Origin: Euglena gracilis
Taxonomy: Eukaryota > Euglenida > Euglenophyceae > Euglenales
Length of the DNA: 64,000 nucleotides
Reading direction: 5' to 3'
Assembly (NCBI GenBank): GCA_039621445.1
Contig: CP154954.1
Location: 7,017,425 to 7,081,424, forward strand
Shown: positions 55,295-64,000 of the stretch, in pieces
Layout: each line of letters starts with the position of its first letter
Numbering within the stretch: the first letter of the stretch is position 1
Notes under the pieces: generated by a model
The model's input: only the letters and a program-made list of their open reading frames with translations
Databases searched by the model: none
Told to the model about the DNA's origin: nothing
Program-made: the position numbers and the translations under genes

Positions 55295-55798
55295 GTTAGA
55301 CATCCCCAATCGATTTTAAGAGCTCATATTTCCCTCCTTCCAGTGGCCATTTTCTTCGTTTCCATTTCCATTTCCATTTTCATTTTTTTTTTGGTTTATT
55401 TAGCTTCCAAAATATGAATGTGCTTCCCCAGAATTGCTTTTTTTACAGGTTCTTTGTGTTGTTAAAGCGCTTTCATCACTTGTTGTGAAAACAGTTGTAT
55501 TCTTTGTACACCTACAATTGGGGTATTTTCGAACCTGGATTGCTGTTTGGGAACCCAGCAAATCGAAGGAACGTGTTGTCTGAAGAGTCCAAACACGCTC
55601 TCATCTTTTGACTCCTTTTTTTAAGCTTCAAAATGGCCACCACCTTTGAATTGCCGGTGAGTCCACCTGTTCTACGTTATTATTATTGTATGTTTATTAT
55701 TTTGTGTATTTCTATGCATACGTTGTATGATATTTATTATTTATGTTATTTTTTTTCCTTCGAATTTGTAGTTGTCCAAATTCCTTCTTGTTTTACAG

Positions 55799-56005
55799 GA
55801 TGAATGTTTGCCGAATCTGGCACATGGCCGAAGAATTGGGGTTTGGCACACGTCAGGGTGCCTCCCCCAACCCACGCCTGACCCCATCACCTGCAAGCTG
55901 TTCCCCCTCGGCGGCCTGGAACAGCCGTTCCTCCACCCGGAGTCGCAGGACCCCATCCGCACTGCGATCGGCTGCCTGTGTGCCGGGGCCCAAAGCCCTG
56001 TCCAG
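55799..56005 (+). CDS. TRPV-B exon 9 (linker)
   Basis: A strong acceptor (CTTCTTGTTTTACAG) opens an in-frame lead, DECLPNLAHGRRIGVWHTSG, before the part shared with A, ITCKLFPLGGLEQPFLHPES and CLCAGAQSPVQ. The shared part may start at CAAG (55897). End CAG|GCGGGG; GTATGC at 56011 would break phase with exon 10. Confidence 0.7.
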
Positions 56006-56100
56006 GCGGGGTATGCCCCGGGGGCTGGGGTGTGGTGTGGTGTGGCTGCCGCTGTTCTAATTCAGCGAACCTCCCCGCCCCCGCCTGCCCCGTCACGCAG

Positions 56101-56150
56101 TGCCTCAAAATGGTGGACAGCCGCATCCCCCGCCCCGTGCAGCAAGCGCC
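56101..56150 (+). CDS. TRPV-B exon 10 (pre-S1 helix)
   Basis: GTCACGCAG opens CLKMVDSRIPRPVQQAP; donor GTGGCC. Joins in phase to exon 11 at 56914. Confidence 0.75.
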
Positions 56151-56913
56151 GTGGCCCTGGCTGGGATCCTGCCGCCGTCTTCCGGAAAGCAGATTGATGG
56201 GAATGCCGATCAGGATAGTTGCAGGCGGTCGGGGAAGGGGTGATCTGGCAGATGACTGGAGGGTACCAAAGGATTCCCGCGGTGCCTGCCTCGGGTTTTT
56301 CTCCACTGGTATTTTCGGCGGTTCAAGGCCTTGCCAGCCAACCCCCCCCCCAAAGTGAATGAAATGTTATCCAGCAATTTGTTCGAGATGGTGGGAGAGG
56401 TGCGACGCGGCATTTTATCTGAATATAAAAACCTGATCCCAACCAGGCTTGTGACGACTGAGAGGGGAAGAAGCTTGTGGCTGGCTAAAAACGGCCAACA
56501 ATGGATGAATTCGGGCAAATGTGAACTAAAGTGGCCAAAAGTGGCCAAGAGCGGGCGAAAGTGGGCAAAAGTGGGCAAAAGTGGGCAAATGGTCAAAAGT
56601 GAACATAATTGGACAAAAGTGTATGGAGTGGATGCAGGTGAGGTTGTGGACGGAGTGGATGCAGTTTTTCAGGGAATGCAGGTATTGGAGGTACACCACT
56701 AAAGGACTTCAAAGGCGATGCTGTGCGATGCTGAAAGATGCCGGGCGATGCTGGGCCCAAGGGCATGGTTGACCAAAGCTGCTCGATCGCCAGGAACCTG
56801 CCGACAGTACAGTATGTGCTTGGCCCGCTGCACGCCATCCTCCTGGTGTCTCTCATGCAGTCCGATTGCGTCGGAGATGCCTAATTTTCAACGCCCAGTC
56901 AAACCACGATGAG

Positions 56914-57082
56914 GGCCACCCGGGGCCACGCGCCGCGGCTGGACCTCATCGTCAGCGCGGAGGTGCGGCAGGTGCTGGACAAGAAGTGGGACGCGTTCGG
57001 GCAGCGGATGTTCTACCGGAAGCTGGCGGTGGCCCTCGGCACCGTGCTGGCCTGGACCGCCACAAACATTTTGCCCGCCCAA
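56914..57082 (+). CDS. TRPV-B exon 11 (pre-S1 and S1)
   Basis: GATGAG opens ATRGHAPRLDLIVSAEVRQV, then LDKKWDAFGQRMFYRKLAVA and LGTVLAWTATNILPAQ. Nearly identical to A. The frame would hit TAG at 57086; a GA donor (CAA|GAATAG) avoids it. No GT is available between the shared region and the stop. Confidence 0.85.
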
Positions 57083-57345
57083 GAATAGCCCACAATTCTT
57101 GGGGGGTTCGCTCACTCAGGGGCTTTAGGCGTGCCATTCCTGACGTTTGTCAGTTTAACTTGAGTGTTCTGTTTATTTTTTCATTGTGTCAGTGTTGTTG
57201 TTTTTTATGCAACAAACAGACATCTAACCCCCGAATACGTCTTACAATTTTGCACGAGGGTGGCATTGGTTGTTATCTCAAATATGTATCCTGGAGGATG
57301 GGACATTTTCACCATTTCGTCCCATTCATGAAGTCGCCCACCAAG

Positions 57346-57405
57346 AGGGCTGCTCTGTCCCCCAACCACTACGGCTGTGTGGGCTACTGGGAGGCGGAGC
57401 ACCCA
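57346..57405 (+). CDS. TRPV-B exon 12a (S1-S2 loop)
   Basis: ACCAAG opens RAALSPNHYGCVGYWEAEHP, ending at GTCCAG. The donor lies inside the 8-bp target duplication of the element that follows. Confidence 0.75.
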
Positions 57406-57408
57406 GTC

Positions 57409-57779
57409 CAGGCCATTGCTTAAGGATTTGAAGTACCCCCCTGGGGGGTGGCTCGATTGCAGCTGGTTCAAATTTGGCTGAAATCCCAGTGGACCCCTCC
57501 CCCCCAGGGCGGGGATCCGCTCAGCCAGCTGGTGGAATTTTTTTTCTGGACCCCAAAACTTGCCAGAAATGCCCATTTTTGGGGGTTTTTTTTTGAACAA
57601 GATCACCCGGAAAAAAATAAACTGAAAACCATTTCCACCTCGGCGCGCAACACCAGAAGAATTTTTTTTTTCAGTAGGGGAACCCCCCCCCCCCCGGGTG
57701 TGGTCTACCTGCTTTTTCCGGTGTCCAGCAAAATGGCTGCAGACCCCGGGGGGGGGGGGGCTGCTTTAGCAATGGCCTG
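57409..57779. mobile_element. hAT-like MITE, family 2, acting as an intron in TRPV-B
   Basis: CAGGCCATTGCTTAAGG and, at the right, CTGCTTTAGCAATGGCCTG are inverted ends; flanks ACCCAGTC / ACCCGATC are an 8-bp duplication with two changes. The intron 57406-57769 almost equals the element: GT from the left duplication, AG from the right terminal repeat. Splicing leaves three extra codons (QWP) and keeps the frame. Confidence 0.8.
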
Positions 57780-57889
57780 ACCCGATCGCCCACGCCGCCA
57801 TCCAGGCGCTGGAGGTGCTGGTGCTGCTGTCCACCGGCTGGCGCGGCATCGGGACAATGTGGAAGGCCTGCCTGCCTTCGAACCGCAGC
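57770..57889 (+). CDS. TRPV-B exon 12b (S2)
   Basis: CTGCTTTAG opens QWPDPIAHAAIQALEVLVLL, then STGWRGIGTMWKACLPSNRS. Matches AVIQALELFVFLSVSWRG of A. The donor is GTTGGC or a nearby site. Confidence 0.75.
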
Positions 57890-58184
57890 GTTGGCCAGGA
57901 ATGGGATGGGATGGTGGCGTGCGGGGGTGCCCCGACCCTTGGCCAATTGGGAGAATTTTTGCTTTTTTTTAGGATTGCATTTTTTTTCCTTCTAAAGTAG
58001 TTGTTTTCGTTAATTGTTCTGGATGACCACCAAACAGGTTGAAAATGCCAAAACTGGCATAAAAAAGGCCAACAGTCCCCAAAATTGCCAAGGGTGTGTC
58101 CAAAAGCCACAAACAATTGGCTTCAAATAGCCAAAAATGTTCATATAAACCCATACATGGCCATTTTTTCCACCTGAACTGCCC

Positions 58185-58265
58185 CCTGCCCCCCCCCCCC
58201 CCGTCTTACGACCCTTTGGTCAGAGACAAATATTAGTGGTCATTGGGCGACGGGGGGGGGGGGGT
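58185..58265. mobile_element. Minimal relative of MITE family 4
   Basis: CCCCGTCTTACGACC...GGTCATTGGGCGACGGGG between C and G runs, about 70 bp, with GGTCAGAGACAAATATTAG inside. Confidence 0.55.
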
Positions 58266-58578
58266 GATAAAAAGAACCAGACTGATTTTTTTATGGTTAA
58301 TTTGACCGACATTCTTTTCAGTCTTTGGGTGGGATGTCCTGCAAATGCACTCGACAATTATTCACAAAACCCTTCAATTTTTTTTTGGATCTGCCCCTGC
58401 ATTTTTTTCTATTACTATCTCCATTGTCATCAGGTGTGTCCTCTGTGCTGTGTCCATTTAAAGTTAGGTCAAGGTTAGGATTAGGGTTATGGTCAGGGTT
58501 ACCTCAATCTTTTGATGGTTTCTTCTGCGGTGCTTGCGACTGAAAACCCAGCCGCCCCAACCCCTTCCTGCGCTCGAG

Positions 58579-58661
58579 ATTCACGGCGCTGCTTTGTTCG
58601 AGGTGACCCTTGGCAATGTGTTCTGTGGGCTCTACCTCATGTCGCTCGTCTTCCACCCAGG
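58579..58661 (+). CDS. TRPV-B exon 13 (S3)
   Basis: GCGCTCGAG opens IHGAALFEVTLGNVFCGLYL, then MSLVFHPG. Ends CCCAGG|GCAACG. Confidence 0.75.
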
Positions 58662-59256
58662 GCAACGTGCTGGGATTTTCCCCCATTCCCGACTTATTTG
58701 AATATTTTCTTTTTGGAGAGTTTTGTGTACTTTTGTGTAGTTTTGTTTGTTTGTTGGTGTATTTTTGTGTAGTTTTGTGCTCAGGCTGACATACCCGTTC
58801 GCTTGGGAAGATGCTTATCCCAAGAAATGTTCATGCCAGAAGGACTGTCAGGCCCAGCCATGTGCTCATTCAAACCTTGTGTGACCCTCCCGGGAAGAAT
58901 TGGTGGGGGTCTTTCTGACAGTCTTTTTGCCGGCTGGGTTTGGCCCGGTGTGCCCCTGGTGGGGTTGAGGTGCGTTTGGCCCATCCGGTGGCCAATTTAA
59001 TCAAAACTATTTTTCAACGGCTTTTGGGATTTTCTTGGTTCTTAGACTGAGCCCCCTGTTCCAGGGGGCTTTTATTGAACCTGCAGCTTCCCTAGAACAC
59101 AACTCAAAGGGTAAAGAAACGTTTGTATTTCCCCGGTCCCAGGCACCGCAGGTATTGTCTGGGTTTCTGACCCGTCAGGTCACAAGCAGTCATGCCTCCC
59201 TCCAACCCCACCCCCCCCCTTCTCTCAGAGGTTTCCCTGTCCTCTGACTCTCCGAA

Positions 59257-59334
59257 CTGCCGGGGTTGGTCGATGTCACCGCTGCCTTTGGTGCCCTCAC
59301 TGGGTGGCTCCACGTGTTCTTCTTCTTACACAGG
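59257..59334 (+). CDS. TRPV-B exon 14 (S4), acceptor unclear
   Basis: Reads LPGLVDVTAAFGALTGWLHV then FFFLHR. An in-frame TGA lies 12 bp before the conserved start, with no AG between, where A has GCGGAG. Either an unusual acceptor is used or the exon is damaged. End AGG|GCAGCC faces A's AGG|GTGGTT. Confidence 0.7.
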
Positions 59335-59600
59335 GCAGCCCCATCCAACTGTTGTCTGCACCTCTCCCTTGGGTTTGTTTTCACACTGCAGGGACGCCTT
59401 TCTACCCGTTTCTTACGGGTCGAAAATATGTAAATATTTTCCTGGAGACACACACCCCGAAGCACTAATGACACATTTCCCCTAAATATGCAGCATTCAT
59501 GGACGACGTGGGCAGGCATGACCTAATGGACAATTAGAATTTCATCTCCTGTTGCCTCCTGGTGAGTGACACTGCATGACCAAAATTGCGAATTGCGAAG

Positions 59601-59684
59601 GCCGCTCTGATCTCACTTGGTTTCCGGTCCACGGGGCCATTCGTCATCATGATCAAGGAAATGCTGCAGTATGAGCTGACCTGT
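59601..59684 (+). CDS. TRPV-B exon 15 (S4-S5 linker and start of S5)
   Basis: TTGCGAAG opens AALISLGFRSTGPFVIMIKE then MLQYELTC. Same TGPFVIMI signature as A. Donor GCAGAG, or GTGCAG one base pair set earlier. Confidence 0.8.
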
Positions 59685-59769
59685 GCAGAGACTGAACTCA
59701 AAGGGAACAAGTGCTGTTTTTTCGGCTTACGAGGAGCTTGTGCCCCCCCCCCCCCCCCGCGCCAAATGC

Positions 59770-60002
59770 ACAACTGCCAGCATCCCCCCCCCTTGTCCAA
59801 CGACCACTAAATATCGCTACTGACCGGGGCGGGGTCGCTATTTTGGCAAAATATTACTACTGACGGAGGGGTGGTTGTTAGACAAGACCGGGGTCAAAAT
59901 CACAAATGTCTGGGAAAAAAGATCACCTGGTAAAAGATTGCTACTGACTGGGGGGGATTGTTGAACAAGGCCGGTCGTTGGACAAAGGGGGGGGGTTGCT
60001 TC
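59770..60002. mobile_element. Diverged MITE family 4 member
   Basis: CCCCCCTTGTCCAACGACC at the left and GGTCGTTGGACAAAGGGGGG at the right, with ATTGCTACTGAC repeats between. Confidence 0.7.
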
Positions 60003-61127
60003 GTCCCACCGGCCAATCTGCCACCCCGGGAGTGAGAAAAAAAAAACCCAAAACAACCCCATGCCAAATTCTGCTCCCAATCCTGAAGGGAAGTGTTGTT
60101 GGATGTTGGTTTTGGAGACACAACCGGGGAAGCTTGAGCACTGTTCTCCTTCAGGCCGGTGAAGTGGTAAATCAAATTGACGGAATCGAACCGTTTCGGT
60201 CAATTTCACCGCATCCACTGTAAGGCAGGAGCAAAGTTTCTGCAACCCCCCTTCCCTTGCCCAATGACCAGGCTTGTCCAATAACCACCCCCTCCCTCCG
60301 GTTGCGATGTTGGTTCAATAATTGTGGGAAGAATTGTATGATTGAATTTTGCATTTGCATTTGGTGGTTTCAGAGTTTTTTTCCCTGTATTTTGTTTGGA
60401 TGATTTCGTAAATTTGGCTGAAAATGCCCAAAAATGGCACCAGAAGAGCTTCCTGCGGCAAGGGCGCATGTACGTGCTGCGGGTGTGTTGACCCCGAGTG
60501 AGTGTGTTGTGGTCGCGGTGGGGGCAAATTTAGCGGTGTTTGAATTGAGTCCGAATTCCTTGCAAAGCAACCTCTGTAAAATCGAAGTCTCAGACAGAAA
60601 AACCAATCACTCCAAAAAAATGTTTCCAAATTACCCAGAATAAAAATTGATGCTAGTGTGTGATTGCAACGCATGGCAAAAAAATACGTTGAAAGTTGGC
60701 AAAAAAAGCCAAAAATGGTCACAAGTGACCAAAACTGTCCAAAACTGGCCAAAAATATCCCAACTTTGGTTAATTTTTTGCGGACCTGGGTTCCACCCCC
60801 CTTATCCTACGAACCCCCCCTCCCTGGTTCGGAAAACATTGGCTGTTTTAGCGACCGCCCCCCCCCCCCCCGGTCGGAGACGTGGGGGGGTAACTGGGAT
60901 AACCCCCGGGGTGTGATGGGTGGTGGGTCCGCAATTGGTGCTCGCTGAGCTGTAATTTGTGGACACCGATGATTTTGTGGTGATGATTTTTTGATTTTTT
61001 GTGGTTCTGGATTTTTTGCAATTTTGGTAATTTTTTTGCCACCCCAAATGCAGCCTGTTCCTCCTTGGGCTGCGCTTGGAAGGTGAGTGGGATGGGTGGG
61101 GTTGGAGAGGTCTGCGGCGGGGGCCAG
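60003..61127. other. Intron of TRPV-B, no further feature supported
   Basis: Contains CCAAAAATGG-type repeats (60690-60760) and a C run followed by GGTCGGAGACG (60857-60885), probably element debris. Confidence 0.35.
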
Positions 61128-61257
61128 CGGCGGACGTGCGACGGTTCCTCTCCGTCATCGTCGCCCTGCTGCTGGGCTTCACCGTGGCCCTCTACCGGCT
61201 GACAGTCAGCCCGGAGCAGTGTGGCTTGGAGGCCTTCGCCGACCGGCTGTGGCCAGG
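61128..61257 (+). CDS. TRPV-B exon 16 (S5 and pore turret), continuous
   Basis: GGGCCAG opens ADVRRFLSVIVALLLGFTVA, then LYRLTVSPEQCGLEAFADRL. No intron where A has its 152-bp one. The donor is GTGCCT at 61258. Confidence 0.85.
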
Positions 61258-62720
61258 GTGCCTGGAGGGCATGGATTTGGGACCCTCGCGAGTCCCTGGA
61301 CAAAAGCACAATGCCACAAAAGTCATCCCCGTGTTGAACGTAGGAGTATGCTTGCTGGGTGTTGAAAAATGCTTTTTTCCAGACGTCACGTGTGGGCAGG
61401 TCTTAAAAACGTTCGTGGATGCGCACACAAGTTGCGTACACAAGGCGCACACGACACAAAGGAATTGATAAATTTTGATATTACATACCACATGTAAACA
61501 TCATACATCTGTGTAATTTGGAAGGAATGATCGGCTCAAGCATGTTTTCGGAAAACCCTAAAGATGTTTTTATAAGCATTTTCTCATTTTTAATGACAGA
61601 CATGGGCTCTTTTGTTGCCTGCGGCCTGGATGCGGAATGGCAAACCACGAGCCGATCCTCACTCGCCCGAGGGAATTCCAGGTAACCTTAAGCAGCTGCC
61701 AAAGGCAGCAGTTGTTAACGGTGGATTTTTTCAGCTTGGGTGGGCAAGTCCCTCGTGTCTCACTTCACCTCTCTCCCACGGTCGGCTGTAATTTGAATCC
61801 TAAACCGAGACACATCCTAAAAAAAAGCCGAATTTTTCTGTCCAGTGATTCCGTGGATATTTCAAAAGTGTTGCCTGTGAAATCACCTGGTAATTTTTGG
61901 AACCCATTGACAAAGGTGCTGAAATTAAGACGAAAATTTTTTTACCGATTTTGAAAGTGGTAAAAAATTCTGGATGATGGTTAAATATTTTTCGCAATTG
62001 TCAGCGACGTCCCTCGGCAGCTTCTTTGGATGATGCTTGCTCTGTTGAATTCCAATTGCTCCTTTTATCAACAGATTTTCCCCCCAACTGCAGCGCACAG
62101 CAACAGATATATTTCTGATGACGCACTCTACACTCCACTTTTTTACATTCTGGACAATTCAGCCTTCTTTGCAGAGCTCTTCAACTTTAGTTCTGCAAGT
62201 TCTGCAAGATGTGTTGTTCGCTGTAATGCTGGGTCAAAAGGGCCATCACCCCACCTCCACGGGGGAGGGACAAGGTCCGGGTCAGGAATAAGAGGGAAGC
62301 AGCACTTATTTACGGGAACCCGTGGAGAAGTTCACCTTTCAAGGCTTTTCATAAACTTGTTTTGAACATGTTTTTCGGAAAACTGTAAACGTCCCCCATT
62401 GTGCAACCTTTTTCTCAGGCCTCCAATCATTCACAGGAACCCGTGATCTGCCAACAGGGCAATATTATTCCAGAATTATTCCAGAACACCCTGGGACTTA
62501 CAAATTTCCCGGAGATTATTTCGGCACAAAAATGAAAGAAATCGACCCAAATGGGGCAGCTTTCTGAGTGGGCAGACAGGCTGGGTCGCGGCTCGCAAGC
62601 ATTGTTCTCCTGTACTTCTCCTGGCAGTCAATCGCCGAATTTTTTTTAGAAGACTGATGGAAACATTTTTGGCCTTTTAATCGCGGTGTGTCGGTCCCTC
62701 CGGCGCCCTGCCAGGGGCAG
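61258..62720. other. Intron of TRPV-B
   Basis: An open stretch at 62085-62200 (ISDDALYTPLFYILDNSAFF) looks protein-like but lacks GC3 bias and has no counterpart in A. CACAGGAACCCGTG-type words repeat near 62305 and 62435. Confidence 0.4.
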
Positions 62721-62824
62721 CTGGTGCTGCTGGGGCTCGTGGGGGACTTCCCATTCCGGGAATACCACGAGCACTTCAGCGGGGGCCGCATGATGCTCAT
62801 CGGGCTGCTCTTTACATTGCCCAG
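62721..62824 (+). CDS. TRPV-B exon 17 (pore helix and filter)
   Basis: CAGGGGCAG opens LVLLGLVGDFPFREYHEHFS, then GGRMMLIGLLFTLP. Same GLVGDF filter as A. The donor is GTCCAC at 62825. Confidence 0.8.
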
Positions 62825-63368
62825 GTCCACCGACAGCCGGATTTCCACAGCAACAGTCCACGGAAAGTTGGCTGCGTAGTGTGGCACGGAGGTGAGTTTC
62901 TTGATATGCTCACCCTACGGGGGAGGTTGGTCTTCAAGGTTTTGCTGACAGGTCACGGGGGGATGGCTGTGCCGTTTGCGGAGTTGCACTCCACAGAGTG
63001 AATTCTGTTTCCACCCCCACCCCAAACAGGGTCCCCAAACAGGGTCTTATTGGGGGTGTCGCTTAAGCCTTATGGTACCCCATCCCCCGGGGGTTGGTCC
63101 AGCCAGCCAGCACCCTATTTCCCAGCCTCAGACCCCCTACCCCATCGACGTTTTATTTTTTCCCCAGCCGCTCAAAGGGCTGCCGGATGGTGATGGTTTT
63201 TTTTTTTGGCTTCCAAAGAGGTGCAAAATGGGCCAAAAAAGCAAAAATGGTCAGAAAAGAGCTGCACGGCAAATTTGGGTGTTTTCTTTCATAATTGACA
63301 GTTTTTTTTGGGGGAGGTAGCATTTCTGCTGTTTCGGTTGTTTTTTTGGTACTTGGTTTGACCCCCAG

Positions 63369-63422
63369 TCACGCTGACGTTCCAGCTGGAGAACCTGTGG
63401 GTCCATCAGCCTCTCGGCCCCG
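63369..63422 (+). CDS. Weak exon candidate downstream of the TRPV-B pore
   Basis: GACCCCCAG opens TLTFQLENLWVHQPLGP with G/C third positions, before GTGCTG. No counterpart between pore and S6 in A, so it may be chance. Confidence 0.25.
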
Positions 63423-64000
63423 GTGCTGTGGCCCGAAGAGAGCCATACCTTTTTCCTCCGTCACGGTGGCGTTGGCTGTTCTTAGGGGGCGGTATCAAGC
63501 CAGGTGGGGGTTGGCACAGGTCCCCGGGTGAAGGAGGGGGGACTGCGCTACCTGCGTGAGGGTGGCGCGCACAGAGCATCTAGGTATCTCCTCCACCACT
63601 GTCAACCCGTAGGGCCCGACAGAGGGCCTAGCAAGGAAGATAGCAAAATCTATTTCGAAATTAGTGATGAATTTTTCAACCAGCTTGGGTCATGCTTTGC
63701 ATGCTTTTTGAACTGAGAGAGCTGAGTAACCCACCACCCGAATTTAAGACCCCCCTAAGCGCACTGGGTGGAAATTTTTCCTGGTGTTTCATTTCGTATC
63801 CAAATTTTAGGCGATAATATCGAGATATTTTGAATTTTTGAGACCAAAAAACCTACGAATCTTCACACCGATTTGCACTTTGATGGAATAAAGGATTTTA
63901 ACTGCTCTTGTGAAACCAAAAAAGCATCATGATTCTTTAGGTCAGTTTTAATCATGCAAAAACAAAATCACACCCGCCGAAGTTAGACCCCTGGACGTTT
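63423..64000. other. Right edge, no exon recognised
   Basis: S6 of TRPV-B is not present. The sequence is GC-rich to 63640, then AT-rich. Confidence 0.4.

Larger units (their letters stand above)
47586..62824 (+). other. TRPV-B locus: second TRPV-type channel gene, 3' end outside window
   Basis: Exon order and sequence parallel TRPV-A from the N-terminus to the pore, at 15.3 kb versus 14.4 kb for the same span in A. S6, TRP box and tail are expected past 64000. Ankyrin exon 4 is intact here (broken in A), but the S2 exon carries a transposon-derived intron and the S4 exon lacks a visible AG acceptor. Confidence 0.85.

Overview
The window is nuclear DNA of a unicellular eukaryote with long, repeat-filled introns. 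Coding islands are short, very rich in G or C at third codon positions, and separated by AT-rich or poly-C/poly-G sequence. Every gene I can support is on the + strand, and the two best genes are tandem paralogues. Comparing homologous exon ends in these paralogues shows GT, GC and apparently GA splice donors at the same positions. Donor flexibility, one-directional tandem paralogues and intron-forming DNA transposons together suggest a dinoflagellate or a related alga. That assignment is inference; no rRNA or organellar marker is present.

Layout. About 0.5-4.9 kb: exons of a small gene whose two central exons together read as a chromodomain (HP1-like) and which ends in a Cys-x-x-Cys tail. 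About 5.4-11.2 kb: two or three isolated GC-rich exons of unknown genes and three transposon-like elements. 11.5-28.9 kb: TRPV-A, a near-complete gene of about 20 exons for a TRPV-type cation channel (ankyrin repeats, a WDYGP motif, S1-S6, pore and TRP box). 28.9-43 kb: mostly mobile elements and repeats, an RNase H fragment of a Ty3/gypsy element on the minus strand, a possible DIRS-like retroelement remnant, and several unassigned exon-like islands. 43.9-45.1 kb: exons of an unknown gene. 47.6-64 kb: TRPV-B, a second TRPV gene with the same exon order as A, cut by the right edge before S6.

The TRPV genes would each give a plasma- or organelle-membrane tetrameric channel subunit. The cytosolic N-terminus has an ankyrin repeat domain. 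Six membrane segments follow, with the pore sequence GLVGDFPF between S5 and S6, then [11 protein letters not shown] in S6 and a TRP-box helix containing ERANLM.

The most interesting content is how introns arise. In TRPV-B the S2 exon is split by a 371-bp element with inverted ends and an 8-bp target duplication. Using a GT inside the target duplication and an AG inside the element's own terminal repeat restores the reading frame, and TRPV-A has no intron there. TRPV-A in turn has a 152-bp in-frame intron in the pore turret that is absent from B, and a 361-bp insertion that breaks its ankyrin exon 4. The same CAGG-ended, 8-bp-duplicating elements occur at least eight more times in the window, several with perfect duplications.
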